Source: Rickettsia sp.
GTDB taxonomy: Bacteria; Pseudomonadota; Alphaproteobacteria; Rickettsiales; Rickettsiaceae
Assembly (NCBI GenBank): GCA_031254535.1
Contig: JAIRUG010000108.1
Location: forward strand, 1 to 8,140
DNA: 8,140 nt
Direction of reading: 5' to 3'
The notes beneath the pieces were generated by a model that saw only the letters and a program-made list of their open reading frames with translations, made no database searches and was not told the DNA's origin. Shown piece after piece: positions 1 to 4,961 of the stretch. The position numbers were made by a program, and so were the translations under genes. Position 1 is the stretch's first letter, and each line of letters starts with the position of its first letter.

Positions 1-108
1 TTGTTCTCAGATCGTAACTATAACTTCTTGGCATCGGATTTTACTATATTTTTTCTCTCTATATTTATACTATATTTTCTTCCTCTTGTCGCCATTTTCT
101 TTGATTAA
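1..108 (+). CDS. Possible C-terminal end of a membrane protein, cut by the window edge
   Basis: An open frame enters at base 1 and runs 35 codons to a TAA at 106-108. The start of the reading reads LFSDRNYNFLASDF and is followed by about 20 mostly hydrophobic residues (Ile, Phe, Leu, Tyr) ending ...VAIFFD, which would fit a last transmembrane helix. I do not recognise the family. T-rich DNA readily gives hydrophobic translations, and 35 codons without a stop is not rare by chance, so this may not be a gene. The sequence upstream of the window would settle it. Confidence 0.3.
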   Translation: MFSDRNYNFLASDFTIFFLSIFILYFLPLVAIFFD

Positions 109-290
109 GCTATATATAATTAAATATTAAAAAACAAAGTATTTATGATGTTATTATCGTTATAGATGGAGATGGTTACAAAAAAGTGCTTTACAATGGT
201 TGAAAAATCAAGTTTATGGAAACTTAAAAGGTGTCTTTAGCATATCTGAATTTACAACTTGGACGAATAAGCAAAGTATTTAGGTTATCC
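109..290. other. Non-coding stretch with one short unassigned open frame
   Basis: This AT-rich stretch lies between the possible gene end at 108 and the palindromic repeat at about 291. The only thing of note is a plus-strand frame open from 149 to a TAG at 281-283 (44 codons) with no start codon near its beginning. It reads ...YGNLKGVFSISEFTTWTNK near the end. The composition is not obviously random, so it could be a gene remnant, but I recognise no family. I see no RNA gene here. Confidence 0.25.
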
Positions 291-423
291 ATATATATTT
301 TCTGCTTTGAAGAATTGTTTTTTGAAAATATCAGGGACTCGCATACTCACGTACCTCATGTACGCTGCCGTAGGCTCGCCCCTCATTTTTAAATCCAATT
401 CTCCAAATTATTTGAGTATACAC
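291..423 (-). repeat. Palindromic repeat, copy A (Rickettsia palindromic element-like)
   Basis: This segment is the reverse complement of 4738-4870, with about a dozen differences across roughly 100 aligned bases by hand. Both copies share the cores TTTTTTGAAAATAT and CGCATACTCACGTA, and CCAATTCTCCAAAT near one end. Each copy is itself a long imperfect palindrome: the outer arms (a GTATAC-type end, then GATTTnnAGAATT, then TTTGAAAAT) recur in inverted form at the two ends. The length of about 133 bp, the palindromic form and the dispersed occurrence match the Rickettsia palindromic elements, but I cannot assign a family number. Strand is given relative to copy B. The ends are approximate. Confidence 0.75.
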
Positions 424-556
424 CTAGCACACTCACCTCTTGTTTTACGTTCCAATTCTTTAAATCATTAATTGCTCCAATTATATGCATTCTTTTCCAA
501 CCGCTAACCGCTATTGGTTGCCTTGATCTGCATCGTTCCATAATGACATCATAATC
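424..556 (-). pseudogene. Decayed IS630-like transposase fragment
   Basis: Read on the minus strand just downstream of the porin stop, the sequence translates as DYDVIMERCRSRQPIAVSG and continues with WKRMHIIGAINDLKNWNVKQEV. The segment SGWKRMHIIGAIN resembles the conserved part of IS630-family transposases that follows the first catalytic Asp, where family members read roughly ANSGRKRxNIxGAIN. No start codon, no DDE triad and no N- or C-terminal domain is visible, so this is a remnant. It runs into palindromic repeat copy A, which may have interrupted it. Its frame also stays open into the antisense of the porin gene, which I take as chance. The family assignment is from motif recognition only. 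Confidence 0.45.
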
Positions 557-560
557 AAAG

Positions 561-1886
561 TTAGAATCCAAACCTTGCACCAATAAGAGCAACAGCACTG
601 CTAGTCTTTCTTTTATGAGCTTTAACACAATAGACTGGTCGACCTTTAGCTTGGAAATAAGATATTTCAGCATAAGGCAACAACCCTGGTGTTACTAAAT
701 ACTGAGTACCAAGACTTACTGCATCGACAGTATTTTTATACCTCAGCGATCTAAAATAGGAAACACTTGTTTTCATAGGACCCTGCCCATAAGCAATTGC
801 CCCACTATAATAGTGCGTGTTACGACCAACTTTATGGTAAGTTTTTGAAGTTAAACTTTTACCTAAACTACCATAAGAAGCTGCATAGGACATATTACCA
901 TAAGTAAAGACTGCCCCTAAATTGTAAGCGGCTAGATTTGATAGCTTATTTCTAGATAATATCTTATTATCGGGACCTAATACTATAACATTACCAGCTG
1001 ATTTACCATACTCTCCTGTAATAGCCATTTTTATTGATACATCATCTATAATTTCATACTTATAAGATATACCAGCAGAAACCGCATCTTTGACATTCTG
1101 ATTTATAACCACCTCATTATCTTTATCACCATTTATACCTGGTATTTTTACTTTAGTTACACCAACACCTAATTTACTCAAACCATTATCGTCTAAATTC
1201 TTTAGATTGCGATTACCACCAGTATTTGCTGAATCAGGAATATAAGAAATACCAAACTGAAAGCCTTGCATTTCCGGTGTATAGTAAGAAACTTTTCTAG
1301 ATGCCTCTGTTTTGCTACTTACGTCATCAAAGCTGTTGGCGAACGAACTTAGCTGAAAAGTACCGGGAACGGTATCAAAGCTTGGCTTCTGACCGTCATA
1401 CTTCATATTGTTATCATCTAGTACTGCAAACTTAGTCCAACCAAAACCACCCGCTGCCGCAGCAATGCTACTAGCAGTAACACTCATGTTAGAAGCAGCA
1501 TCGTGAGGAGACCCTAACGCCACTTTACCGTACTCTGTTTCTAAGAAAATATGAGAACCATTGTAAGATGGAGAAAGTTTTGGTTTAGTTGTTGTTAGTA
1601 AAACTATTTTAGCTCCAGCTGTCATATCATTCAATTCTTGCTTGACAGTAGCCATAAAAGCAGCTTCAGTATAAAATGCAAGATTTTTCCTATTATCAGT
1701 AACATTTTTGCTCGTCCCTGACAATTTCCCTTGGCTTCTATAACCAGCTTGGAAACCAAAAAAACCTTCTAATTTTATTTCCGTATCTGAGGCAGCAGCA
1801 TCAGATGGAGTAGCACAACTACTAGCGAATGCTATGCTTGAGAAGCAAGAGAAACATAGTAACATTATTAATTTTTTCATTTTCAT
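561..1886 (-). CDS. Outer-membrane porin (Gram-negative porin family)
   Basis: This is a predicted 441-residue beta-barrel porin that would form a passive channel for small solutes in the outer membrane. The N-terminus is a Sec signal peptide: basic MKMKK, a hydrophobic core, and a likely signal peptidase I site after AFA at about residue 21. The mature part has alternating amphipathic strands typical of alphaproteobacterial porins, for example LEGFFGFQAGYRSQ near the start, a segment around FLETEYGKVALGS, and RKVSYYTPEMQGFQFGISY in the middle. It ends ...ALIGARFGF, with the terminal Phe used as the BAM assembly signal. I chose the ATG at 1886 because AAGGT sits about 6 bases upstream; the second Met (1880) is spaced less well. 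The gene is divergent from rimP and stands alone. It is intact, with no frameshift. Substrate specificity cannot be read from the sequence. Confidence 0.85.
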   Translation of the reverse strand: MKMKKLIMLLCFSCFSSIAFASSCATPSDAAASDTEIKLEGFFGFQAGYRSQGKLSGTSKNVTDNRKNLAFYTEAAFMATVKQELNDMTAGAKIVLLTTTKPKLSPSYNGSHIFLETEYGKVALGSPHDAASNMSVTASSIAAAAGGFGWTKFAVLDDNNMKYDGQKPSFDTVPGTFQLSSFANSFDDVSSKTEASRKVSYYTPEMQGFQFGISYIPDSANTGGNRNLKNLDDNGLSKLGVGVTKVKIPGINGDKDNEVVINQNVKDAVSAGISYKYEIIDDVSIKMAITGEYGKSAGNVIVLGPDNKILSRNKLSNLAAYNLGAVFTYGNMSYAASYGSLGKSLTSKTYHKVGRNTHYYSGAIAYGQGPMKTSVSYFRSLRYKNTVDAVSLGTQYLVTPGLLPYAEISYFQAKGRPVYCVKAHKRKTSSAVALIGARFGF

Positions 1887-1966
1887 TGTAATACCTTGTA
1901 TTTAATTTATTCATAATTATCATTTGCCTAATCATAAACATAACAGACCAATTTCACAATTAAAGT

Positions 1967-1995
1967 ATTATAGCATAAGATAAATCATATTGTAA
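1967..1995 (-). promoter_or_regulatory. Probable porin promoter (extended -10)
   Basis: On the minus strand TGCTATAAT (1975-1967) is a perfect -10 with the extended TGn motif. A weak -35, TTACAA (1995-1990), lies 17 bases upstream. Transcription would start near 1960 and give an untranslated leader of about 74 bases before the porin ATG. The extended -10 could offset the poor -35. Confidence 0.55.
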
Positions 1996-2041
1996 CCAAG
2001 AACCGACAAATAGCTGCAATTCTACACAAACTAATATTAGT

Positions 2042-2047
2042 TATAAT
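2042..2047 (+). promoter_or_regulatory. Candidate -10 box for rightward transcription toward rimP
   Basis: A perfect TATAAT lies at 2042-2047 on the plus strand, divergent from the porin promoter. No good -35 hexamer sits 16-18 bases upstream, so support is weak. If it is used, the transcript would pass through the TIR element at 2069-2241 and the terminator at 2325-2350 before reaching rimP. Confidence 0.25.
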
Positions 2048-2068
2048 GGCAAAATTACCATTGTAATG

Positions 2069-2241
2069 CAGGGTAGTTAAAAGTCATGGGAAAACAACCA
2101 ACGTCTATTAGCGAGAAGGCGTAGCCGACGAAGCAATCCAAGAAAATGGCTAGAAATGGATTGCCACGCTCACATACGTTTGCTCGCAATGACGTAAGGA
2201 CTTTACTAAGCTGCTTTTTTCATGACTTTTAAACTGCCCTG
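2069..2241. mobile_element. Small TIR element (MITE-like, 173 bp) with 9-bp target duplication
   Basis: The left end starts CAGGGTAGTTAAAAGTCATG (2069-2088). The right end, read in reverse complement from 2241, starts CAGGGCAGTTTAAAAGTCAT, so the terminal inverted repeats differ by one substitution and one inserted T. The same nonamer, ATTGTAATG, stands immediately outside each end (2060-2068 and 2242-2250) as a perfect direct repeat, as expected for a target-site duplication. The interior holds no coding frame of useful length, only a palindrome (2103-2193). It must therefore have been moved by a transposase encoded elsewhere. CAGGG ends with an 8-10 bp duplication are, as I recall, typical of the ISAs1 family, but this link is tentative. 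Confidence 0.8.
2103..2193. repeat. Dispersed palindrome inside the TIR element (copy 1 of 3)
   Basis: The left arm carries GCGAGAAGGCGTAGCCGACG and then AAGCAATCCA. The right arm carries TGGATTGC and then CTCGCAATGAC, so the two halves pair as an imperfect hairpin of about 90 bases. The same building blocks (GTCATTGCGAG, CGAAGCAATCC) recur at 4428-4519 and 4546-4642. Such sequences are very common in Rickettsia intergenic DNA. I see no coding content. Confidence 0.7.
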
Positions 2242-2324
2242 ATTGTAATGATAATTTTTAATTGTTGCTAATATCATAAAAATATTGTAGTTTAGTTTAA
2301 TGGGTTGAAGTTGTTGTGAAGAGC

Positions 2325-2350
2325 AAAGGTGGGTTTAACCCACCTTTTTT
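2325..2350 (+). terminator. Intrinsic terminator in the leader upstream of rimP
   Basis: AAAGGTGGG (2325-2333), a TTTAA loop and CCCACCTTT (2339-2347) form a perfect 9-bp stem followed directly by further Ts (six T in a row, 2345-2350). The orientation terminates rightward transcription. No plus-strand gene or RNA gene is visible between the porin and this site, and rimP begins 30 bases downstream. It may be an attenuator of the rimP-nusA transcript or the end of a small RNA or lost gene. Confidence 0.8.
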
Positions 2351-2380
2351 ATTAAAGTCTTTAAATATTTTTATGTTGTA

Positions 2381-2872
2381 ATGCAAACTATAGAGCAACA
2401 AATTATTCATGCTATCCAGGATACTCTGAAAGATCTAGGTTTTGATTTAGTAAAAGTAACTTTAAAAGGTTCAAGCCATAAAGTACTTGAAGTGTTAATA
2501 GATAGATTGGATGGCAAGAAGGTTAATATAATAGATTGTCGTAATGTTAGTAGAAATATCTCGGCACTCTTAGATGTTGAAGATATAATTAGTGATAAAT
2601 ATTTTTTAGAAGTTTGTTCAGCAGGTATCGAACGTCCATTAATAAAATTTGAAGATTATACTAGATTTCTCGGTAGAGAAGCTACCATAAAATTAAAAGA
2701 ATTACTAAATGGTCAAACTCGATATCAGGGAAAAATAGTTAAAGCAGAAGATAACAAAATTTATCTGAATAATAATGGTAAAGATATAGTATTTTCATTT
2801 GATATGATAAAAAAAGCTTCTTTGATATTGACAGATGAAATGTTCAGAAATTTAATGAATAAAAAATCTTAA
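2381..2872 (+). CDS. rimP: Ribosome maturation factor RimP
   Basis: RimP binds the free 30S subunit and helps its 3' domain proteins assemble. The protein has 163 residues, a normal length. The N-terminal alpha/beta domain (about 1-85) contains the family signature D-C-x(2)-VSR-x-IS-x(2)-LD at about 52-65 and the hallmark YFLEVCSAGIERPL at about 74-87. The C-terminal SH3-like beta domain follows (about 90-163; FLGREATIKLKE, then YQGKIV). The ATG at 2381 is the only plausible start: the next upstream in-frame ATG (2372) meets a TAA before 2381. No clear Shine-Dalgarno precedes it. It is the first gene of the rimP-nusA pair, as in most bacteria; the tRNA gene found upstream in E. coli is not seen here. 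An intrinsic terminator 30 bases upstream may control readthrough into it. Confidence 0.93.
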   Translation: MQTIEQQIIHAIQDTLKDLGFDLVKVTLKGSSHKVLEVLIDRLDGKKVNIIDCRNVSRNISALLDVEDIISDKYFLEVCSAGIERPLIKFEDYTRFLGREATIKLKELLNGQTRYQGKIVKAEDNKIYLNNNGKDIVFSFDMIKKASLILTDEMFRNLMNKKS

Positions 2873-2886
2873 AAGGTAGTAAATTT

Positions 2887-4380
2887 ATGGTTAATATTGG
2901 TAACATAGAAATTCTACAAATCATAGAATCTGTGGCTAGAGAGAAGAACCTTCCTAAAGAAGCCTTGCTTTCAGCAATAGAACAGGCTGTACAGGCTGCA
3001 GGACGCAAAAAATATGGCAATGAACATAATATAAAAGCTGAGATTAATAGAAAAAATGGCAATATTAATCTTTTTAGAGTCCTTGATGTAGTAGATGATG
3101 TAGAGAATCATTTTACTCAAATTTCTTTAAATGATGCTGTTGAAAAGAAAGCCGATGCTAAAATTGGCGATGAGATTTATGAACCCTTACCACCTATTGA
3201 TCTTGGGCGTGTTGCAGCTCAAACAGCTAAGCAAATAATAATACAACGTGTTGGTGAAACGGAAAGAGAAAAACAATATGAAGATTTTAAAGATAAGAAA
3301 GGCGAGATTTTAAACGGCATTGTTAAGAGAATAGAGTTTAATAATATCATAGTTGATCTTGGTCGTGCTGAGGCAATAATTAAAAAGGATCAGCTAATTA
3401 GAGGAGAAAACTTTAAAGTTAATGACCGTATTAAAGCGTATGTACAAGATGTAAGATTGGTGTCTAAAGGTCCACAAATTTTTCTATCTAGAAGCGATGA
3501 CCAAATGCTAATAAAATTGCTTGAATTAGAGATACCAGAAATTTATGATAATATAATTGAGCTACGAGCTATAGCCCGTGATCCTGGATCAAAGGCAAAA
3601 GTTGCAGTCTTTGCTTCTGACTCCAGCATTGATCCTATAGGTTCATGTGTAGGAATTAAAGGTAATAGGATTAGAGCTATTACTAATGAGCTTAATGGTG
3701 AAAAGATAGATATAATATTATGGAACAATAATATTGCTCAATTTATTATGAATGCACTAGCTCCTGCAGAAATTGTAAAAATTGTCATCGATGAAGATAA
3801 AAATATAGTTGATGTTGTCGTATCTCAAGATAATTTGAGTCTTGCAATCGGTAGAAGAGGTCAAAATGTTCGTTTAGCATCTAGGCTTACTGGTTGGAAT
3901 ATTAATATAATGACAGAAGAGCAAGAATTCAAACGAAGAAATGATGAGTTTTGTTCTGCTACTGAATTATTTATGGAATCGTTGGATGTTGAAGAAGTGA
4001 TAGCACAACTGTTATCTGCTCAAGGTTTTACTTCTTTAGAACAGTTGGCTTCTAGTAAGATTGAAACTTTAATGAATATTGAAGGGTTTGAAGAAGAATT
4101 AGCAACTGAAATAAGGGAACGAGCAATAAATTATGTAAATGCTAAGAATGAAAAAATTATTATTAAGCTTGAGGATTTAGGTGTTGAACAAGAATTAATT
4201 GATGTATTGGATTTACAACCGGAATTCATATTAAAATTAGCTGAATACGGTATAAAGACTATAGAAGATTTGGGAGAGTTAACAGTTAATGAGTTTAAAT
4301 CATTAGTGCCTAATTGTAGCATGCTAGACAACGATATAGAATTACTAATTCGTACGGCTCGTACTAGCGAGAATGAATAA
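2887..4380 (+). CDS. nusA: Transcription termination/antitermination factor NusA
   Basis: NusA binds RNA polymerase and nascent RNA and modulates pausing, intrinsic and Rho-dependent termination, and rRNA antitermination. The protein has 497 residues with the full family order: an N-terminal RNAP-binding domain (about 1-130, including ALLSAIEQAVQAAGRKKYG); an S1 domain (about 138-202, GEILNGIVKRIEFNNIIVDL); KH1 with the GIKG loop (about 256-259); KH2 with GRRG (about 322-325) in SLAIGRRGQNVRLASRLTGW; and two acidic helix-hairpin-helix repeats at the C-terminus (about 365-420 and 430-490), as in other proteobacteria. AAGG at 2873-2876 lies about 10 bases before the ATG. It follows the rimP stop by 14 bases and is very likely cotranscribed with it. 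The product could feed back on the terminator upstream of rimP (inference). It is intact, with no inserted palindromic element. Confidence 0.95.
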   Translation: MVNIGNIEILQIIESVAREKNLPKEALLSAIEQAVQAAGRKKYGNEHNIKAEINRKNGNINLFRVLDVVDDVENHFTQISLNDAVEKKADAKIGDEIYEPLPPIDLGRVAAQTAKQIIIQRVGETEREKQYEDFKDKKGEILNGIVKRIEFNNIIVDLGRAEAIIKKDQLIRGENFKVNDRIKAYVQDVRLVSKGPQIFLSRSDDQMLIKLLELEIPEIYDNIIELRAIARDPGSKAKVAVFASDSSIDPIGSCVGIKGNRIRAITNELNGEKIDIILWNNNIAQFIMNALAPAEIVKIVIDEDKNIVDVVVSQDNLSLAIGRRGQNVRLASRLTGWNINIMTEEQEFKRRNDEFCSATELFMESLDVEEVIAQLLSAQGFTSLEQLASSKIETLMNIEGFEEELATEIRERAINYVNAKNEKIIIKLEDLGVEQELIDVLDLQPEFILKLAEYGIKTIEDLGELTVNEFKSLVPNCSMLDNDIELLIRTARTSENE

Positions 4381-4390
4381 TTCACCTTAC

Positions 4391-4427
4391 TCATGGCATT
4401 TAAAAGTCATAGGGAAAATAAGCTGGT
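4391..4427 (+). mobile_element. Degenerate TIR of the same small element, after nusA
   Basis: Twelve bases after the nusA stop region, GGCATTTAAAAGTCATAGGG (4395-4414) followed by AAAATA resembles the TIR of the 2069-2241 element (GGCAGTTTAAAAGTCATG, reading the right end inward). It leads into the same palindrome family in the same order. The outer CAGGG is degraded to something like CATGG, I find no matching right TIR, and I see no target duplication. It therefore looks like an older, damaged copy. The ends are approximate. Confidence 0.5.
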
Positions 4428-4519
4428 GTCATTGCGAGGAGGTGTAGCCGACGAAGCAATCCATTTCTGGTCACTTGTTTGGATTGCTTCGTGCCACTAA
4501 AGTGGCTTCTCGCAATGAC
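4428..4519. repeat. Dispersed palindrome (copy 2 of 3)
   Basis: This 92-base imperfect palindrome begins GTCATTGCGAGGAGG and ends CTTCTCGCAATGAC. The inner arms are CGAAGCAATCCA (left) and TGGATTGCTTCG (right). The right arm holds a further perfect mini-hairpin, GCCACT-AA-AGTGGC, at 4493-4506. If transcribed it would fold into a long stem. I see no coding content. Confidence 0.75.
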
Positions 4520-4545
4520 ATTGGGGGGCGTTGTAAGCCTCAATC

Positions 4546-4642
4546 GTCATTGCGAGGAGGCGTGAAGCTAGAGCGAAGCAACCCATTTCTATTCAATTCC
4601 TTGGATTGCATCAATGCCACTAAAGTAGCTCCTCGCTAATAG
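4546..4642. repeat. Dispersed palindrome (copy 3 of 3)
   Basis: A second, more degraded palindrome of the same family lies 26 bases after copy 2. It begins GTCATTGCGAGGAGGCGTG and ends TCCTCGCTAATAG, the eroded complement of its start. It keeps CGAAGCAACCCA and TGGATTGCATC as inner arms, and a mutated form of the mini-hairpin (GCCACTAAAGTAGC, 4616-4629). The two copies form a tandem pair in the same orientation. The stretch from 4643 to 4737 that follows shows only weak short inverted repeats (for example TAGTGTT 4640-4646 with AACACTA 4661-4667). Confidence 0.65.
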
Positions 4643-4737
4643 TGTTAGTTTGTATGGATAAACACTAATCGGGTTAGCTATATGTGAACAGGCGAATATA
4701 CCCTAAAATTTTGTGGAATCAATCCGCAAGAACATTC

Positions 4738-4870
4738 TAGTATATACCAAATGATTTGGAGAATTGGGTTTGAAAATGAGGCTGAGCATACGCAGTGTAC
4801 ATGAGATACGTGAGTATGCGAATCCCTTATATTTTCAAAAAATAATTCTTTAAATCAGAAGAGTATACTA
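4738..4870 (+). repeat. Palindromic repeat, copy B (Rickettsia palindromic element-like)
   Basis: The element is bounded by AGTATATAC (4739-4747) and AGTATACT (4862-4869). Its left arm, GATTTGGAGAATTGGGTTTG then AAAATGAG, is mirrored by the right arm ATATTTTCAAAAAATAATTC then TTTAAATC. An inner arm pair, GCATACG and GTATGCG, continues the palindrome. It is closely related to the oppositely oriented segment at 291-423. The size, form and intergenic position fit Rickettsia palindromic elements; the exact family is not assigned. Confidence 0.75.
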
Positions 4871-4871
4871 A

Positions 4872-4905
4872 CTATCTGCTAACCATTAATTTAGGTAGCA
4901 GATAG
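4872..4905 (+). promoter_or_regulatory. Hairpin upstream of infB
   Basis: CTATCTGCT (4872-4880) pairs perfectly with AGCAGATAG (4897-4905). ACC (4882-4884) pairs with GGT (4894-4896) across a one-base bulge, leaving a 9-base loop. No T-run follows, so it is not a standard terminator. It lies just outside repeat copy B and upstream of the candidate infB -10 box. It could slow readthrough from nusA, bind a protein as DNA, or be a chance fold. Confidence 0.4.
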
Positions 4906-4932
4906 CAAAATTATTTACAAAACTTTAGCATA

Positions 4933-4951
4933 TATAATTGCTATTTAAAGG
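4933..4951 (+). promoter_or_regulatory. Candidate infB promoter -10 and ribosome binding site
   Basis: A perfect TATAAT at 4933-4938 has no convincing -35: TTTACA at 4914-4919 is only 13 bases away, and the 16-18 base positions hold poor matches. A start near 4945 would give a very short leader. AAAGG (4947-4951) lies 10 bases before the ATG at 4962. Both points support 4962 as the start and argue against the in-frame TTG at 4938, which lies inside the -10 box. Confidence 0.35.
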
Positions 4952-4961
4952 TTTAATATTT

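Noticed and set aside
389..673. 94-residue minus-strand frame taken as one gene
   Set aside because: About 40 residues are an antisense-frame overlap with the 3' end of the porin, and the last ones lie in a palindromic repeat. Only the middle part looks like a real, decayed, transposase piece.
561..1886. Lipoprotein reading of the porin N-terminus because of nearby cysteines
   Set aside because: The Cys residues do not form a lipobox, while AFA-SS is a normal signal peptidase I site and the C-terminal Phe fits a barrel porin.
2250..2350. tRNA gene upstream of rimP, as in E. coli (metY)
   Set aside because: No cloverleaf, anticodon arm or T-loop (GTTCRANNC) was found. Only the terminator hairpin is supported.
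2844..3062. Minus-strand 72-codon frame across the rimP/nusA junction
   Set aside because: It lies opposite two strongly recognised genes with no start signals or family resemblance. The same applies to minus frames at 3543-3728, 4131-4394, 6320-6625 and 7379-7591, and the plus frame at 7150-7410.
4523..4528. G6 run as a G-quadruplex or regulatory site
   Set aside because: It is a single run with no neighbouring G-tracts, so a quadruplex is not supported.
4428..4642. CRISPR array suggested by repeated GTCATTGCGAG and CGAAGCAATCC units
   Set aside because: The repeats are arms of large palindromes in inverted pairs, with no regular repeat-spacer spacing and no cas genes.
4938..4961. TTG start giving an IF2 eight residues longer
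   Set aside because: The TTG overlaps a perfect TATAAT, the extra residues do not resemble IF2 N-termini, and the ATG at 4962 has AAAGG upstream and the expected [11 protein letters not shown] start.
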